DNA of 64,000 nucleotides, taken from Massilia alkalitolerans DSM 17462. GTDB lineage: Bacteria; Pseudomonadota; Gammaproteobacteria; Burkholderiales; Burkholderiaceae_D. Made by a program: the position numbers and the translations under genes. This document shows positions 10,805 through 17,803 of this stretch, piece by piece. Below the pieces are notes generated by a model. It was not told the DNA's origin. It saw only the letters and a list, made by a program, of their open reading frames with translations, and ran no database searches. The stretch's first letter is position 1. Every line of letters begins with the position of its first letter. The stretch is from contig NZ_ATYR01000008.1 in the NCBI RefSeq assembly GCF_000427785.1, forward strand, positions 124,001 to 188,000, written 5' to 3'.

Positions 10805-10924
10805 CTTCAGTGTTGTCGAGCTTCTTTGGACAAAAGACCACCGTACCGCGTCTAGCGATTCCCCCACAACATAGTCGTAGTTCGCGGTGTCATAACCGTC
10901 GGTGCCTTTCTCGCTCTTACAAAG

Positions 10925-11045
10925 TGCGCGCCTCAAACAAGCTACTGCGCGTTGCATTTCCGGTTTGCGATGCTCGCTGTACTCAAGTACAGCTGCGCTT
11001 CTCAACCGGAACTGCTGCCGCTCGCTACGCTTCTTTGAGCCTCGC
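10925..11045 (+). repeat. Dispersed structured intergenic element, copy A
   Basis: A nested inverted repeat of about 120 bp. Outer arms are CTCAAACAAGC (10932-10942) and GCTTCTTTGAG (11029-11039), the middle stem is TTCCGGTT / AACCGGAA, and the inner stem is GCTGTACT / AGTACAGC. The segments between stems (TGCGCGTTGCATTT, TGCGATG, TGCGCTTCTC, CTGCTGCCGCTCGC) recur almost unchanged in copy B at 31372-31491. The stems there have different bases that still pair. Confidence 0.8.
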
Positions 11046-11054
11046 TAGGTATTC

Positions 11055-11131
11055 TGGTGGGCGGTGCAGAATTCGAATCTGCGACCCCTTGGATGTCGAC
11101 CAAGTATTCTAACCAGCTGAACTAACCGCCC
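11055..11131 (-). tRNA. tRNA-Val (anticodon GAC)
   Basis: A 77-base cloverleaf with encoded CCA. The acceptor is GGGCGGT / ACCGCCC, the D arm GTTC / GAAT, the anticodon stem CTTGG / CCAAG around the loop TCGACAT, and the T arm GCAGA-TTCGAAT-TCTGC. The anticodon GAC reads Val codons. Position 33, almost always U, is C here. A tRNA-Val before thrS is the usual order in Burkholderiales. Confidence 0.93.
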
Positions 11132-11140
11132 GATGCCGCC

Positions 11141-11169
11141 ATTATAGGGAGCGCACACGCGTTAAGCAA
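11141..11169 (-). promoter_or_regulatory. tRNA-Val promoter
   Basis: On the minus strand TTGCTT (11169-11164), a 17-base spacer and a perfect TATAAT (11146-11141) place the transcript start a few bases before the tRNA 5' end at 11131. This is the best sigma-70 promoter in the window. Confidence 0.85.
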
Positions 11170-11264
11170 GCCTTGTCCGAATTAAAGTTTCCTGGCGAGC
11201 CTGCCTGCGCCCCCGGTCGGCCATTGCTTTACACTAGAAGCTTGTTCAAATCACCACGCCGACG

Positions 11265-12194
11265 ATGCCTGCCGATCACGCCGAGCCCTCTTCCGACCAC
11301 CTGCACGCCCACCTCGACGGCGATGCCAGCCATACCCACGTCATCGAGGGTCGCAGCCAGCTGGCCCTTGGGGTCGCGCTCGGCCTGACCCTGCTGTTCG
11401 CCGTCATCGAGGTCATTACGGGCTTCATCTCGAACTCGCTGGCCCTGATTTCCGACGCCGGCCACATGGTGACCGACGCCGCCGCCCTCGGCCTGGCGCT
11501 GCTGGCCCAGGCCATCGCCAAGCGCCCGCCCTCTTCGCGCCACTCCTTCGGCTTCGTCCGCGCCGAAGCGCTGGCAGCCTTCGTGAACAGCCTCGCCATG
11601 CTGGCGCTGGTGGCCTGGATCGCGTGGGAAGCCGTGCAGCGCCTTCTGCACCCGGAACCGGTGCAGGGCGGCGTGGTGCTGGTGGTGGCCGCGATCGGCG
11701 CCGCCATCAACCTGCTGGTCGCCTGGATCCTGTCGCGCGACAACCAGAGCATCAACACCCGCGCCGCGCTGGTGAACGTGATGGGCGACCTGCTCGGCTC
11801 GATCGCCGCGATCGCCTCTGGCGCCATCATCTACTTCACCGGCTGGCTGCGGGTCGACCCGATCCTGTCGATCTTCGTGGCCATGCTGATCCTGCGTTCC
11901 ACCAGCGGCATCCTGCGCGAGTCCTACCACTTCCTGATGGAGGGCGTCCCGATTGACATCGATTATCTCGAAGTCGGCGCCAGCCTGAAGGCCATCGACG
12001 GCGTGCTCGACGTGCACGACCTGCACGTGTGGGACATGTCGCCCGGCCACCCTGCCCTGATCGGCCACCTGGAGATCGCCAGCCTCGATCAGTGGCCCAC
12101 CGTGCTGGCCGCAGTACGCGCGATGCTGCGCGAAAAACACGGCATCGACCACGTGACCTTGCAGCCGGAGGCGGCCGGCGGCAAGTCGCTCTGA
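11265..12194 (+). CDS. Cation diffusion facilitator (zinc/cobalt/cadmium exporter type)
   Basis: Inner-membrane metal/proton antiporter of 309 residues. The N-terminus is His rich (about 5-26), followed by six membrane segments. Metal-site residues lie in SDAGHMVTDAAALGLAL (second membrane segment) and NVMGDLLGS (fifth), and the cytoplasmic C-terminal domain carries HDLHVWDMSPGH. These features match the ZitB/CzcD group. It stands alone: the tRNA-Val gene is divergent, and the flavoprotein gene follows about 100 bp on. The exact metal cannot be told; zinc is most common. Confidence 0.92.
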   Translation: MPADHAEPSSDHLHAHLDGDASHTHVIEGRSQLALGVALGLTLLFAVIEVITGFISNSLALISDAGHMVTDAAALGLALLAQAIAKRPPSSRHSFGFVRAEALAAFVNSLAMLALVAWIAWEAVQRLLHPEPVQGGVVLVVAAIGAAINLLVAWILSRDNQSINTRAALVNVMGDLLGSIAAIASGAIIYFTGWLRVDPILSIFVAMLILRSTSGILRESYHFLMEGVPIDIDYLEVGASLKAIDGVLDVHDLHVWDMSPGHPALIGHLEIASLDQWPTVLAAVRAMLREKHGIDHVTLQPEAAGGKSL

Positions 12195-12297
12195 ACCCGC
12201 CGGCGCCTGCTTGTAATGCCGCTTGTAAGCCCGCTCTTACCCGCGCCCTGCCCGCGCGCCGATATCCGGCAGGGTGCCGGGTGAGCATAATCGGTGC

Positions 12298-13278
12298 ATG
12301 GACTGTTCACGCACCGTATTCGACACCCTCATCATCGGCGGCGGCCCGGCCGGCCTGACCGCCGGCGTCTACCTGCGCCGCTTCACCCGCCACATCGCCC
12401 TGGTCGACAAGGGCAACAGCCGGCTGTCCTGGATTCCGGTCTCGCACAACTACCCCGGATTTCCGGAAGGTATCAACGGCGTGGCGCTGCTCGAGAACCT
12501 GCGCGCCCAGCTCGCCAACTACGGCGGCAGCGTGATGCCCGGCGAGATCCTCGACCTGCGCCTGGAAGACGGCGTGTTCGTCGGCGACTATGTGCCGCAG
12601 GACGGCGGCGAGCCCTGCCAGATCCGGGCGCTGACCGTGCTGCTGGCCACCGGCGTGGCCGACGCCGGCATGCCGGTCGAGCGCTGGGACGAGGCGGTGC
12701 GCTGCGGCGCGGTGCGCCTGTGCCCGGTGTGCGACGGCTGGGACGTGATCGACAAGCGCATCGGCGTGGTCACCTCCGAGGTCAACCCGGTCGGCCACGC
12801 CCTGTTCATGCGCACCTTCAGCGCCGACGTGCTGCTGTTCGAGCGCGGCCCGGTATCGACCATCAACGACGAGGACCGCCAACGCCTGGCGGCCGCCAAC
12901 GTGCGCTACGTCGATTCGCCGCTGGCCGGCGTGAGCATGAGCGAAGACATGAAGCCGATCCTGCACACCAAGGACGGCGAAGACTACCACTGCGATGTGT
13001 TCTACCCGATGCTGGGCGAGAATGCGCGCTCCGACCTGGCCAGCTCGCTCGGGGCGGAAACCGTGGAGTGCCGCAAGCTGCTGGTGGACGACCATTGCCG
13101 CACCTCGGTGCCGGGGCTGTTCGCCGTGGGCGACGTCACGCGCGGACTGAACCAGATCGCGGTGGCGACCGGACAGGCGGCGCTGGCGGCGACCACCATC
13201 CACAATATGCTGCCGTGGGCGCTGCGGCCCGCGCTGGCTCAGGCCTCGCCGGATCAAGCCTCGCTGTCGCAGACCTGA
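12298..13278 (+). CDS. Thioredoxin-reductase-like FAD/NAD(P) oxidoreductase
   Basis: Flavoprotein of 326 residues. The N-terminal FAD fold has GGGPAGL (about 14-20), and the central NAD(P) domain carries the redox pair CPVC (142-145) followed by DG, at the place of the CATC motif of thioredoxin reductase. The C-terminal FAD motif is GLFAVGDVTRGLNQIA. The family therefore reduces a disulfide partner with NAD(P)H, but no thioredoxin gene is beside it and the partner is unknown. ATG 12298 was chosen. Its 3' end overlaps the convergent diguanylate cyclase gene by 25 bases. Confidence 0.85.
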   Translation: MDCSRTVFDTLIIGGGPAGLTAGVYLRRFTRHIALVDKGNSRLSWIPVSHNYPGFPEGINGVALLENLRAQLANYGGSVMPGEILDLRLEDGVFVGDYVPQDGGEPCQIRALTVLLATGVADAGMPVERWDEAVRCGAVRLCPVCDGWDVIDKRIGVVTSEVNPVGHALFMRTFSADVLLFERGPVSTINDEDRQRLAAANVRYVDSPLAGVSMSEDMKPILHTKDGEDYHCDVFYPMLGENARSDLASSLGAETVECRKLLVDDHCRTSVPGLFAVGDVTRGLNQIAVATGQAALAATTIHNMLPWALRPALAQASPDQASLSQT

Positions 13279-14204
13279 TCGCGCCCGGCCGACTTTGCCT
13301 GATACAGGCGGCGGTCGATGCGGTCCAGAAACACCTCGGCCCGGTCCTGCTTGCCTGGCACGATGGTGCCGACACCGATACTGACCGTGACCAGGCGGCC
13401 CACGCCGGAACGCGCGTGCGGCAGCTCCTTCTGCGCCAGCAGCCGGCGGCAGCGCTCCGCCACGTTGCGGGCCGCCTCCGGATCGGTCGCCGGCAGCAAC
13501 AGCACGAATTCCTCGCCGCCCAGGCGCGCGCACAGGTCGCGCGAGCGCGATGCTCCGGCGTCGAGCGCCGCGGCGACCTGGCGCAGACATTCGTCGCCCT
13601 GCATGTGGCCGTAGTAATCGTTGTACTGCTTGAAGTAGTCGACGTCGACCACCAGCAGCGACAAGGGCTCGCCGGTCGCCTGCGCCTTGGCCCACTCGAC
13701 CGGATACAGGGTGTCGAACATGCGGCGATTGGCGACGCCCGTCAGGCTGTCGCGGTAGGACAGCACTTCGAGTTCGCGCTGCAGCTGCAGGATCTTGTCT
13801 TCCGCCTGCTTGCGCGCCGTGATGTCGAACATGAACCCGACCAGCGCCTCGACACTGCCGTCGGGGCGGCGCAACACGTGCACCACGTCGCGGATCCAGA
13901 CGTAGTCGCCGTCGCGGGTCAGCGCGCGGTAATCGGCCTCGTGGTCCACGCCCTGCTTCGACTGGGACACGCAGAAGTCGACGGTTTTCTGACGGTCGTC
14001 CTCGTGCATGCGCGCAGCCCAGTCGTCGACCGACTGCCAGCTGGACGGACTCCAGCCGAGCAGCGCCTCGATCTGCGGACCGATATAGGTGAAGCGCATG
14101 GTGGCCCAGTCGATGCGCCAGGGGATGGCCTTGGTCGATTCGAGCAGGGTGCGGTAGACGCCGGCGTCGTCGCAGGCGAAGGCTTGGGGTGCAGGATCGG
14201 TCAT
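13254..14204 (-). CDS. PAS-GGDEF diguanylate cyclase
   Basis: Soluble 316-residue enzyme that makes cyclic di-GMP from GTP. A PAS domain with PAC-type end covers about 15-135 and a GGDEF domain 145-312. The active loop GGEEF is intact at 229-233 and the inhibitory I-site RSRD at 220-223 is correctly spaced, so it should be active and product inhibited. There is no membrane segment; the PAS ligand is unknown. It is convergent with the flavoprotein gene. Confidence 0.92.
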   Translation of the reverse strand: MTDPAPQAFACDDAGVYRTLLESTKAIPWRIDWATMRFTYIGPQIEALLGWSPSSWQSVDDWAARMHEDDRQKTVDFCVSQSKQGVDHEADYRALTRDGDYVWIRDVVHVLRRPDGSVEALVGFMFDITARKQAEDKILQLQRELEVLSYRDSLTGVANRRMFDTLYPVEWAKAQATGEPLSLLVVDVDYFKQYNDYYGHMQGDECLRQVAAALDAGASRSRDLCARLGGEEFVLLLPATDPEAARNVAERCRRLLAQKELPHARSGVGRLVTVSIGVGTIVPGKQDRAEVFLDRIDRRLYQAKSAGRDQVCDSEA

Positions 14205-14295
14205 GGCGCGTATGCTGAGTGGATACGCTTCAATTGTGCACCGGAAATCATCGTTTAGGCCGAGCAGGGCAAAGTTTATTGGGGCCGGCCGCGGC

Positions 14296-15123
14296 TCACT
14301 TCCGGTTCACATGGCGCCGCTCGAGCCAGGCCTGGCCGAAGCGGACAATGTCGTTCGCGTCGATCAGCCGGGCTACTGCGCGGCCCACCTGCCCTTCCCG
14401 ATGCCGACCGAGCGCAAGATAGTCGCGCGCGATCCGCTCGACCGCATCGGCCTGGCCGGGTTGCGCGTACTCGTCCAGAATGCCGTTCGAGTCCCAGTCC
14501 GAGGCCGTCACCCAGACGCGCTTGCCTTCCTCATCGAGCAGGGGCATCGAATAACTGACGCGGCGCTTGCCGGGAATCCGCGCCACCGCTTCGGCATAGT
14601 GCAAGGCGGTGATGGCGTCCGGACCGGCGCCGATCGACAGGATATTGCCGCGCTTGTGCAGCAGACGCTCGATCGGCGAACCCGGACCGTAGGCGCTGTC
14701 CATGGGATGGGGAGCGACCAGCCAGAGCGCATCGGCGCCGATCGCGGCCATCGAGGCATCCGGATGCGCACTGCGCCGGCATCCCGGGTGCATCCGGATG
14801 AACTCGTTGAAGGCGCCGAACGCGGGGTAGCTTGGCGCGTGGACGGGATCGAAAGCCGGCCAGCTGTCGCGCACGGCGTCCGGAATGGCAGCCTGTCCGA
14901 GTGTCTCCTCGTACGGCGAGTCGCTCCAGGAGACATAGGCCATCAGGTTGCCCGCCGTGCCGACGCAGGCCAGGATCGCTTCGAGCAGGGCCGCCGGGCC
15001 GCCAGCCAGAGGCCCGACGGCGCGCAGCGAGACGTGCGTCATGAGCGAATCGCCACGGCCGACGCCGAGCGCCCTCAGCTGGCGGATCAAGATGTCCTTG
15101 CGTAGCAAGTCGAGACACCGCAT
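14296..15123 (-). CDS. AAC(3)-family aminoglycoside N-acetyltransferase
   Basis: Acetyl-CoA-dependent enzyme of 275 residues, close in length and motif order to AAC(3)-II/VI resistance enzymes. The AAC(3) hallmarks are present: GDSLMTHVSLRAVGPLAGGP, NLMAYVSWSDSPYEETL, RRSAHPDASMAAIG, ITALHYAEAVARIP and GRHREGQVG. The start is ATG 15123 with GAGGAG in front. It is a lone gene with no mobile element, integron or resistance neighbours, and its base use is like the rest, so it appears to be a resident chromosomal member. Activity on aminoglycosides is inferred. Confidence 0.88.
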   Translation of the reverse strand: MRCLDLLRKDILIRQLRALGVGRGDSLMTHVSLRAVGPLAGGPAALLEAILACVGTAGNLMAYVSWSDSPYEETLGQAAIPDAVRDSWPAFDPVHAPSYPAFGAFNEFIRMHPGCRRSAHPDASMAAIGADALWLVAPHPMDSAYGPGSPIERLLHKRGNILSIGAGPDAITALHYAEAVARIPGKRRVSYSMPLLDEEGKRVWVTASDWDSNGILDEYAQPGQADAVERIARDYLALGRHREGQVGRAVARLIDANDIVRFGQAWLERRHVNRK

Positions 15124-15211
15124 GTGCACTCCTCGGCAAGAGCTCAGGGCTCGGGGTGCAGGCTCGTGCCTCCCGGTTCCTCGACCATGCGCTTGACCGG
15201 CCGGCCCCGCC

Positions 15212-15844
15212 TCAGCCTTGCCCCGAGGCCAGCGCGATCCGGCGCCGGACGCGCTGCACTTCCTGCGCATCCCCGGCCGCCTCGGCGCGCTGCGCCTGCA
15301 CCCCGAGCCAGGCCAGCAGCGGCCGGCGCCAGCCCTGGTTCGAAGCCGTGTCGATGGCTTGAAGAATACCTTCCGGTGCGATGCGCCCGGCCTTGAAGGC
15401 GGCACCGGCGGCGACCAGGCGCGCCAGCGGATCGGCCACGGCGGCGACCTGGCCGGTGGCGACGACGGACTGGTGCTGCCCGGGCAGCAGCGCCGCGTTC
15501 AGGCCCTGCCAGCGGCCGTAGAGATAGTCGGCGTAGGCGCGCTGCTCCGGCGTCGCCTCCGCGGCCAGTGCCGCATAGCCCGGGCAGTCGTCGAAATCCA
15601 GGCTGGCTACCTGCGCGGCGCAGCGCACCAGTTCGACCTGGGCCACATAATCGGCGCGGCCGGTGCTGGTGGTGGCCGTACGCGCAGTGCGGAATTCCGC
15701 GGCCGCGGCAGCGGTATGCCCTTTCAGGTAATTCTCGACCGAGCCGTCGAGGGCGCCCTTGGCATCAAGCTGCCAGTCGGGCGGCAGCGGTTTGCTGGCG
15801 CAGGCCGCCAGCATGGCCACGGCGAGGTAAGCGAACATTCTCAT
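15212..15844 (-). CDS. Putative lipoprotein of the MCE transport set
   Basis: A 210-residue secreted protein with a lipoprotein signal: MRMFAYLAVAMLAAC, lipobox Cys at 15. The mature part is Ala rich and helical, with repeat-like helices around 40-110 that suggest a TPR-like fold, though no clear family is recognised. It is not an obvious PqiC/DUF330 protein. Its ATG overlaps the stop of the MCE gene (ATGA), so the two are translationally coupled and it probably works with that transporter. Confidence 0.72.
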   Translation of the reverse strand: MRMFAYLAVAMLAACASKPLPPDWQLDAKGALDGSVENYLKGHTAAAAAEFRTARTATTSTGRADYVAQVELVRCAAQVASLDFDDCPGYAALAAEATPEQRAYADYLYGRWQGLNAALLPGQHQSVVATGQVAAVADPLARLVAAGAAFKAGRIAPEGILQAIDTASNQGWRRPLLAWLGVQAQRAEAAGDAQEVQRVRRRIALASGQG

Positions 15845-16773
15845 GGCAGCTTGATCTCCTGGTTGCTGCGGGCGAAGGGCCACTTGCGGTTGATCTCGTC
15901 CACCAGGCGGTTCACCTTGCGCAGGCTGGCGTCGACCTCGCCGCGCAGCGCGCCCAGGTCCTGGGTGGCCACGCGCGCGTTGGCGCCGACGGCCTGGGCC
16001 TCGACCAGCACCGCATCCACCTTCTTGAGCGTGGTGCTCGCATCCTGCAGCACCACGTGCAGCTGGCGGATCGCCAACTGGGCGTCGTCCATCACGCCGT
16101 CCTTGCCGTAGACGCGCTGCTCGGTCTTGCCCAGCAGGGAGTTGATGCGATCGAGCGCTTCGCGCAGCTTGCGCGCCTCGGCGTCGCCACCCATCACGCC
16201 GCCCAGCACTCCGCCGGGGCCATTCAGGCGGCCGGTGACGGCATTGATGTTGGCCAGGCTGGCATTGATGTCCGAATCGTTCGCCGTCATCGTCTCCAGG
16301 TTTTCCAGCAGCGCCCTGGCGGTGGCGACGATGCGCGGGATCTCGGCGGTGGCGTCGCCGCGCAGCACCTGGCGGGTGGCGCCGGCGGGCAGCGGCGGAT
16401 CGTTCAGCAGGCCGGTGAAGGCGCGCAGGCGGGTTTCGCCGACGATGCTCGACTCCAGCGTGAACACGCTCGAGGTGCGCAGCCACTTGGCGTCCTTGCT
16501 CTGCACGTCGACCAGGATGCGCACCTTGCCCTCGGGCGAGAGCTCGACCTGGCTGACGCGCCCGATCGGAAAGCCGGCGAAAGTCATGTCCATGCCGGGG
16601 ATGACGCCGGACGAATCGTCGGTTTCCAGGACCAGGCGCTGGGTCGGCTCGAACACGCCGCGCGCGTGCATCACGTAGCCGAAGAAGGCGACGACCAGGA
16701 TGCCGATCGCCGCAAGCAGGATCATCGCCTTGAGTTCGACATGTTTCGGTTCGTCCGGCAAAGGTTCGGTCAT
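15841..16773 (-). CDS. MlaD-type MCE domain protein
   Basis: Lipid-transport protein of 310 residues held in the inner membrane by one N-terminal segment (about 15-35). An MCE domain follows (about 42-120, VLETDDSSGVIPGMDMTFAGFPIGRV), then a long helical region to the end. MCE rings carry phospholipids between membranes in Mla/Pqi systems. It follows the permease gene by 14 bp and is coupled to the lipoprotein gene. It is longer than E. coli MlaD and closer in layout to orphan MCE proteins. Confidence 0.88.
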   Translation of the reverse strand: MTEPLPDEPKHVELKAMILLAAIGILVVAFFGYVMHARGVFEPTQRLVLETDDSSGVIPGMDMTFAGFPIGRVSQVELSPEGKVRILVDVQSKDAKWLRTSSVFTLESSIVGETRLRAFTGLLNDPPLPAGATRQVLRGDATAEIPRIVATARALLENLETMTANDSDINASLANINAVTGRLNGPGGVLGGVMGGDAEARKLREALDRINSLLGKTEQRVYGKDGVMDDAQLAIRQLHVVLQDASTTLKKVDAVLVEAQAVGANARVATQDLGALRGEVDASLRKVNRLVDEINRKWPFARSNQEIKLP

Positions 16774-16787
16774 GGCTTCCTATTCTT

Positions 16788-17594
16788 CTAAATATATTTC
16801 AGCGCCAGCGAGGCGGCTTCGATCACCAGGAGCACGAACAGCAGGCGCAGCGCGCCCGGCTGCACGCTGGAATGCACGCGGCGCGGATAGCGCTGCAGCT
16901 CGAGGATGGCGGCGGTCGGGATCAGGGCCACGGCCAGGCCGAAGAACACGGTCTTGAGCACGAAGCCGATCGTCACCGTGGGCGAAAAGACGCGGCCGAC
17001 GGTGCGGGTGTAGTCCGCGATTCCCCAGGGCAGCAGGCCGTACACGTTCAGGTAGGCCAGCACCAGCACGATGGTGCTGGTGACCATGGCCAGGCTGGTC
17101 ACCGCGACCGAGTTCGCCAGCAGTTGCGGCACCATGTCGCGCCGCAGGCGGCGCAGGGCTTCGTCGTTGGCGGCCTGCGGCGACAGGCCGGCGCGCGCCA
17201 GCCCGAGCGCCGAGGCGTCGAAGGCCATGCTGGCGCGCAGGGCCACGAACATCGCGGCGGAGAGGGGAATCAGTTCGAGCACCAGCACCCGCACCACCAT
17301 CTCGAGCGCGAAATGCGACAGCCCGTAGCTCTTGGCCGTGACCAGCACGATGCGGATGATGACCAGGCTGATCAGGGCCGAGGCCAGCGAGAACCCCGGC
17401 AGCACCTGCCAGGTGCTGGCGTAGATGTGGCGCGCGGCCGCCAGCCGGTTGGCGCGGTTGTAGGTCGAGGGCGACAGCGCCATCACCAGCGCGACCGCGC
17501 CCAGGTGCACCATGTACCACCAGCTGCGCAGGTAGCGCAGGAACGCGAGGCCCCACAGGCTTGGCTTGGCGTAGAGGTTGAGGGTTCGGCGCAT
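16788..17594 (-). CDS. MlaE-type ABC permease
   Basis: Inner-membrane permease of 268 residues with about five membrane segments and the MlaE pattern: ELIPLSAAMFVALRASMAFDASALG near the middle and TIGFVLKTVFFGLAVALIP towards the end. It partners MCE proteins. ATG 17594 was taken; an upstream TTG at 17612 is also in frame, and neither has a strong ribosome-binding site. No MlaF-like ATPase gene lies on either side, so the ATPase must come from another locus. Confidence 0.85.
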   Translation of the reverse strand: MRRTLNLYAKPSLWGLAFLRYLRSWWYMVHLGAVALVMALSPSTYNRANRLAAARHIYASTWQVLPGFSLASALISLVIIRIVLVTAKSYGLSHFALEMVVRVLVLELIPLSAAMFVALRASMAFDASALGLARAGLSPQAANDEALRRLRRDMVPQLLANSVAVTSLAMVTSTIVLVLAYLNVYGLLPWGIADYTRTVGRVFSPTVTIGFVLKTVFFGLAVALIPTAAILELQRYPRRVHSSVQPGALRLLFVLLVIEAASLALKYI

Positions 17595-17673
17595 GGTGTC
17601 AATATGATACAAAATTGAATGGATGTGCTCGGTTTATGTATCAAATTGATACCAAGACGGCTGCTCTGCGAAC

Positions 17674-17777
17674 TTGGGTCCCGGCCTGCGCCGGGACGAC
17701 GTGCATGAGGAGGGGGCGGCAATCGCCGTTTGGACTGCAAGCCTCAAGACCGTCATCCCGGCGCAGGCCGGGATCCA
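17674..17777. repeat. REPIN-like pair of inverted REP palindromes
   Basis: Two 28-base REP-like units face each other: the first at 17675-17702 carries TCCCGGCCTGCGCCGGGA, the second at 17751-17777 is its near-exact reverse complement (about two differences). About 50 bases lie between them. The layout is that of REPINs mobilised by RAYT transposases. It fills most of the gap between the permease gene and relA. Confidence 0.75.
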
Positions 17778-17803
17778 ATTGTGCATGCAAGCCACGGACG
17801 CCA

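Larger units (their letters stand above)
10710..11054 (-). other. Gene-free stretch between tRNA-Val and thrS
   Basis: These 345 bases hold a long structured repeat (10925-11045) and an intrinsic terminator (10777-10804). Between the terminator and the thrS ATG is an AT-rich stretch with a possible TTTAAT -10 on the minus strand. I saw no T-box, which would not be expected in this group, and no small gene with a ribosome-binding site. Confidence 0.7.

Noticed and set aside
10710-10931. Possible T-box riboswitch before thrS
   Set aside because: No T-box sequence is seen, and the mechanism belongs to other phyla; only a terminator and the repeat are present.
12294-14258. A 654-codon plus-strand frame over the flavoprotein and diguanylate cyclase genes
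   Set aside because: It crosses two well-supported genes in other frames and its composition is biased; it is a shadow frame.
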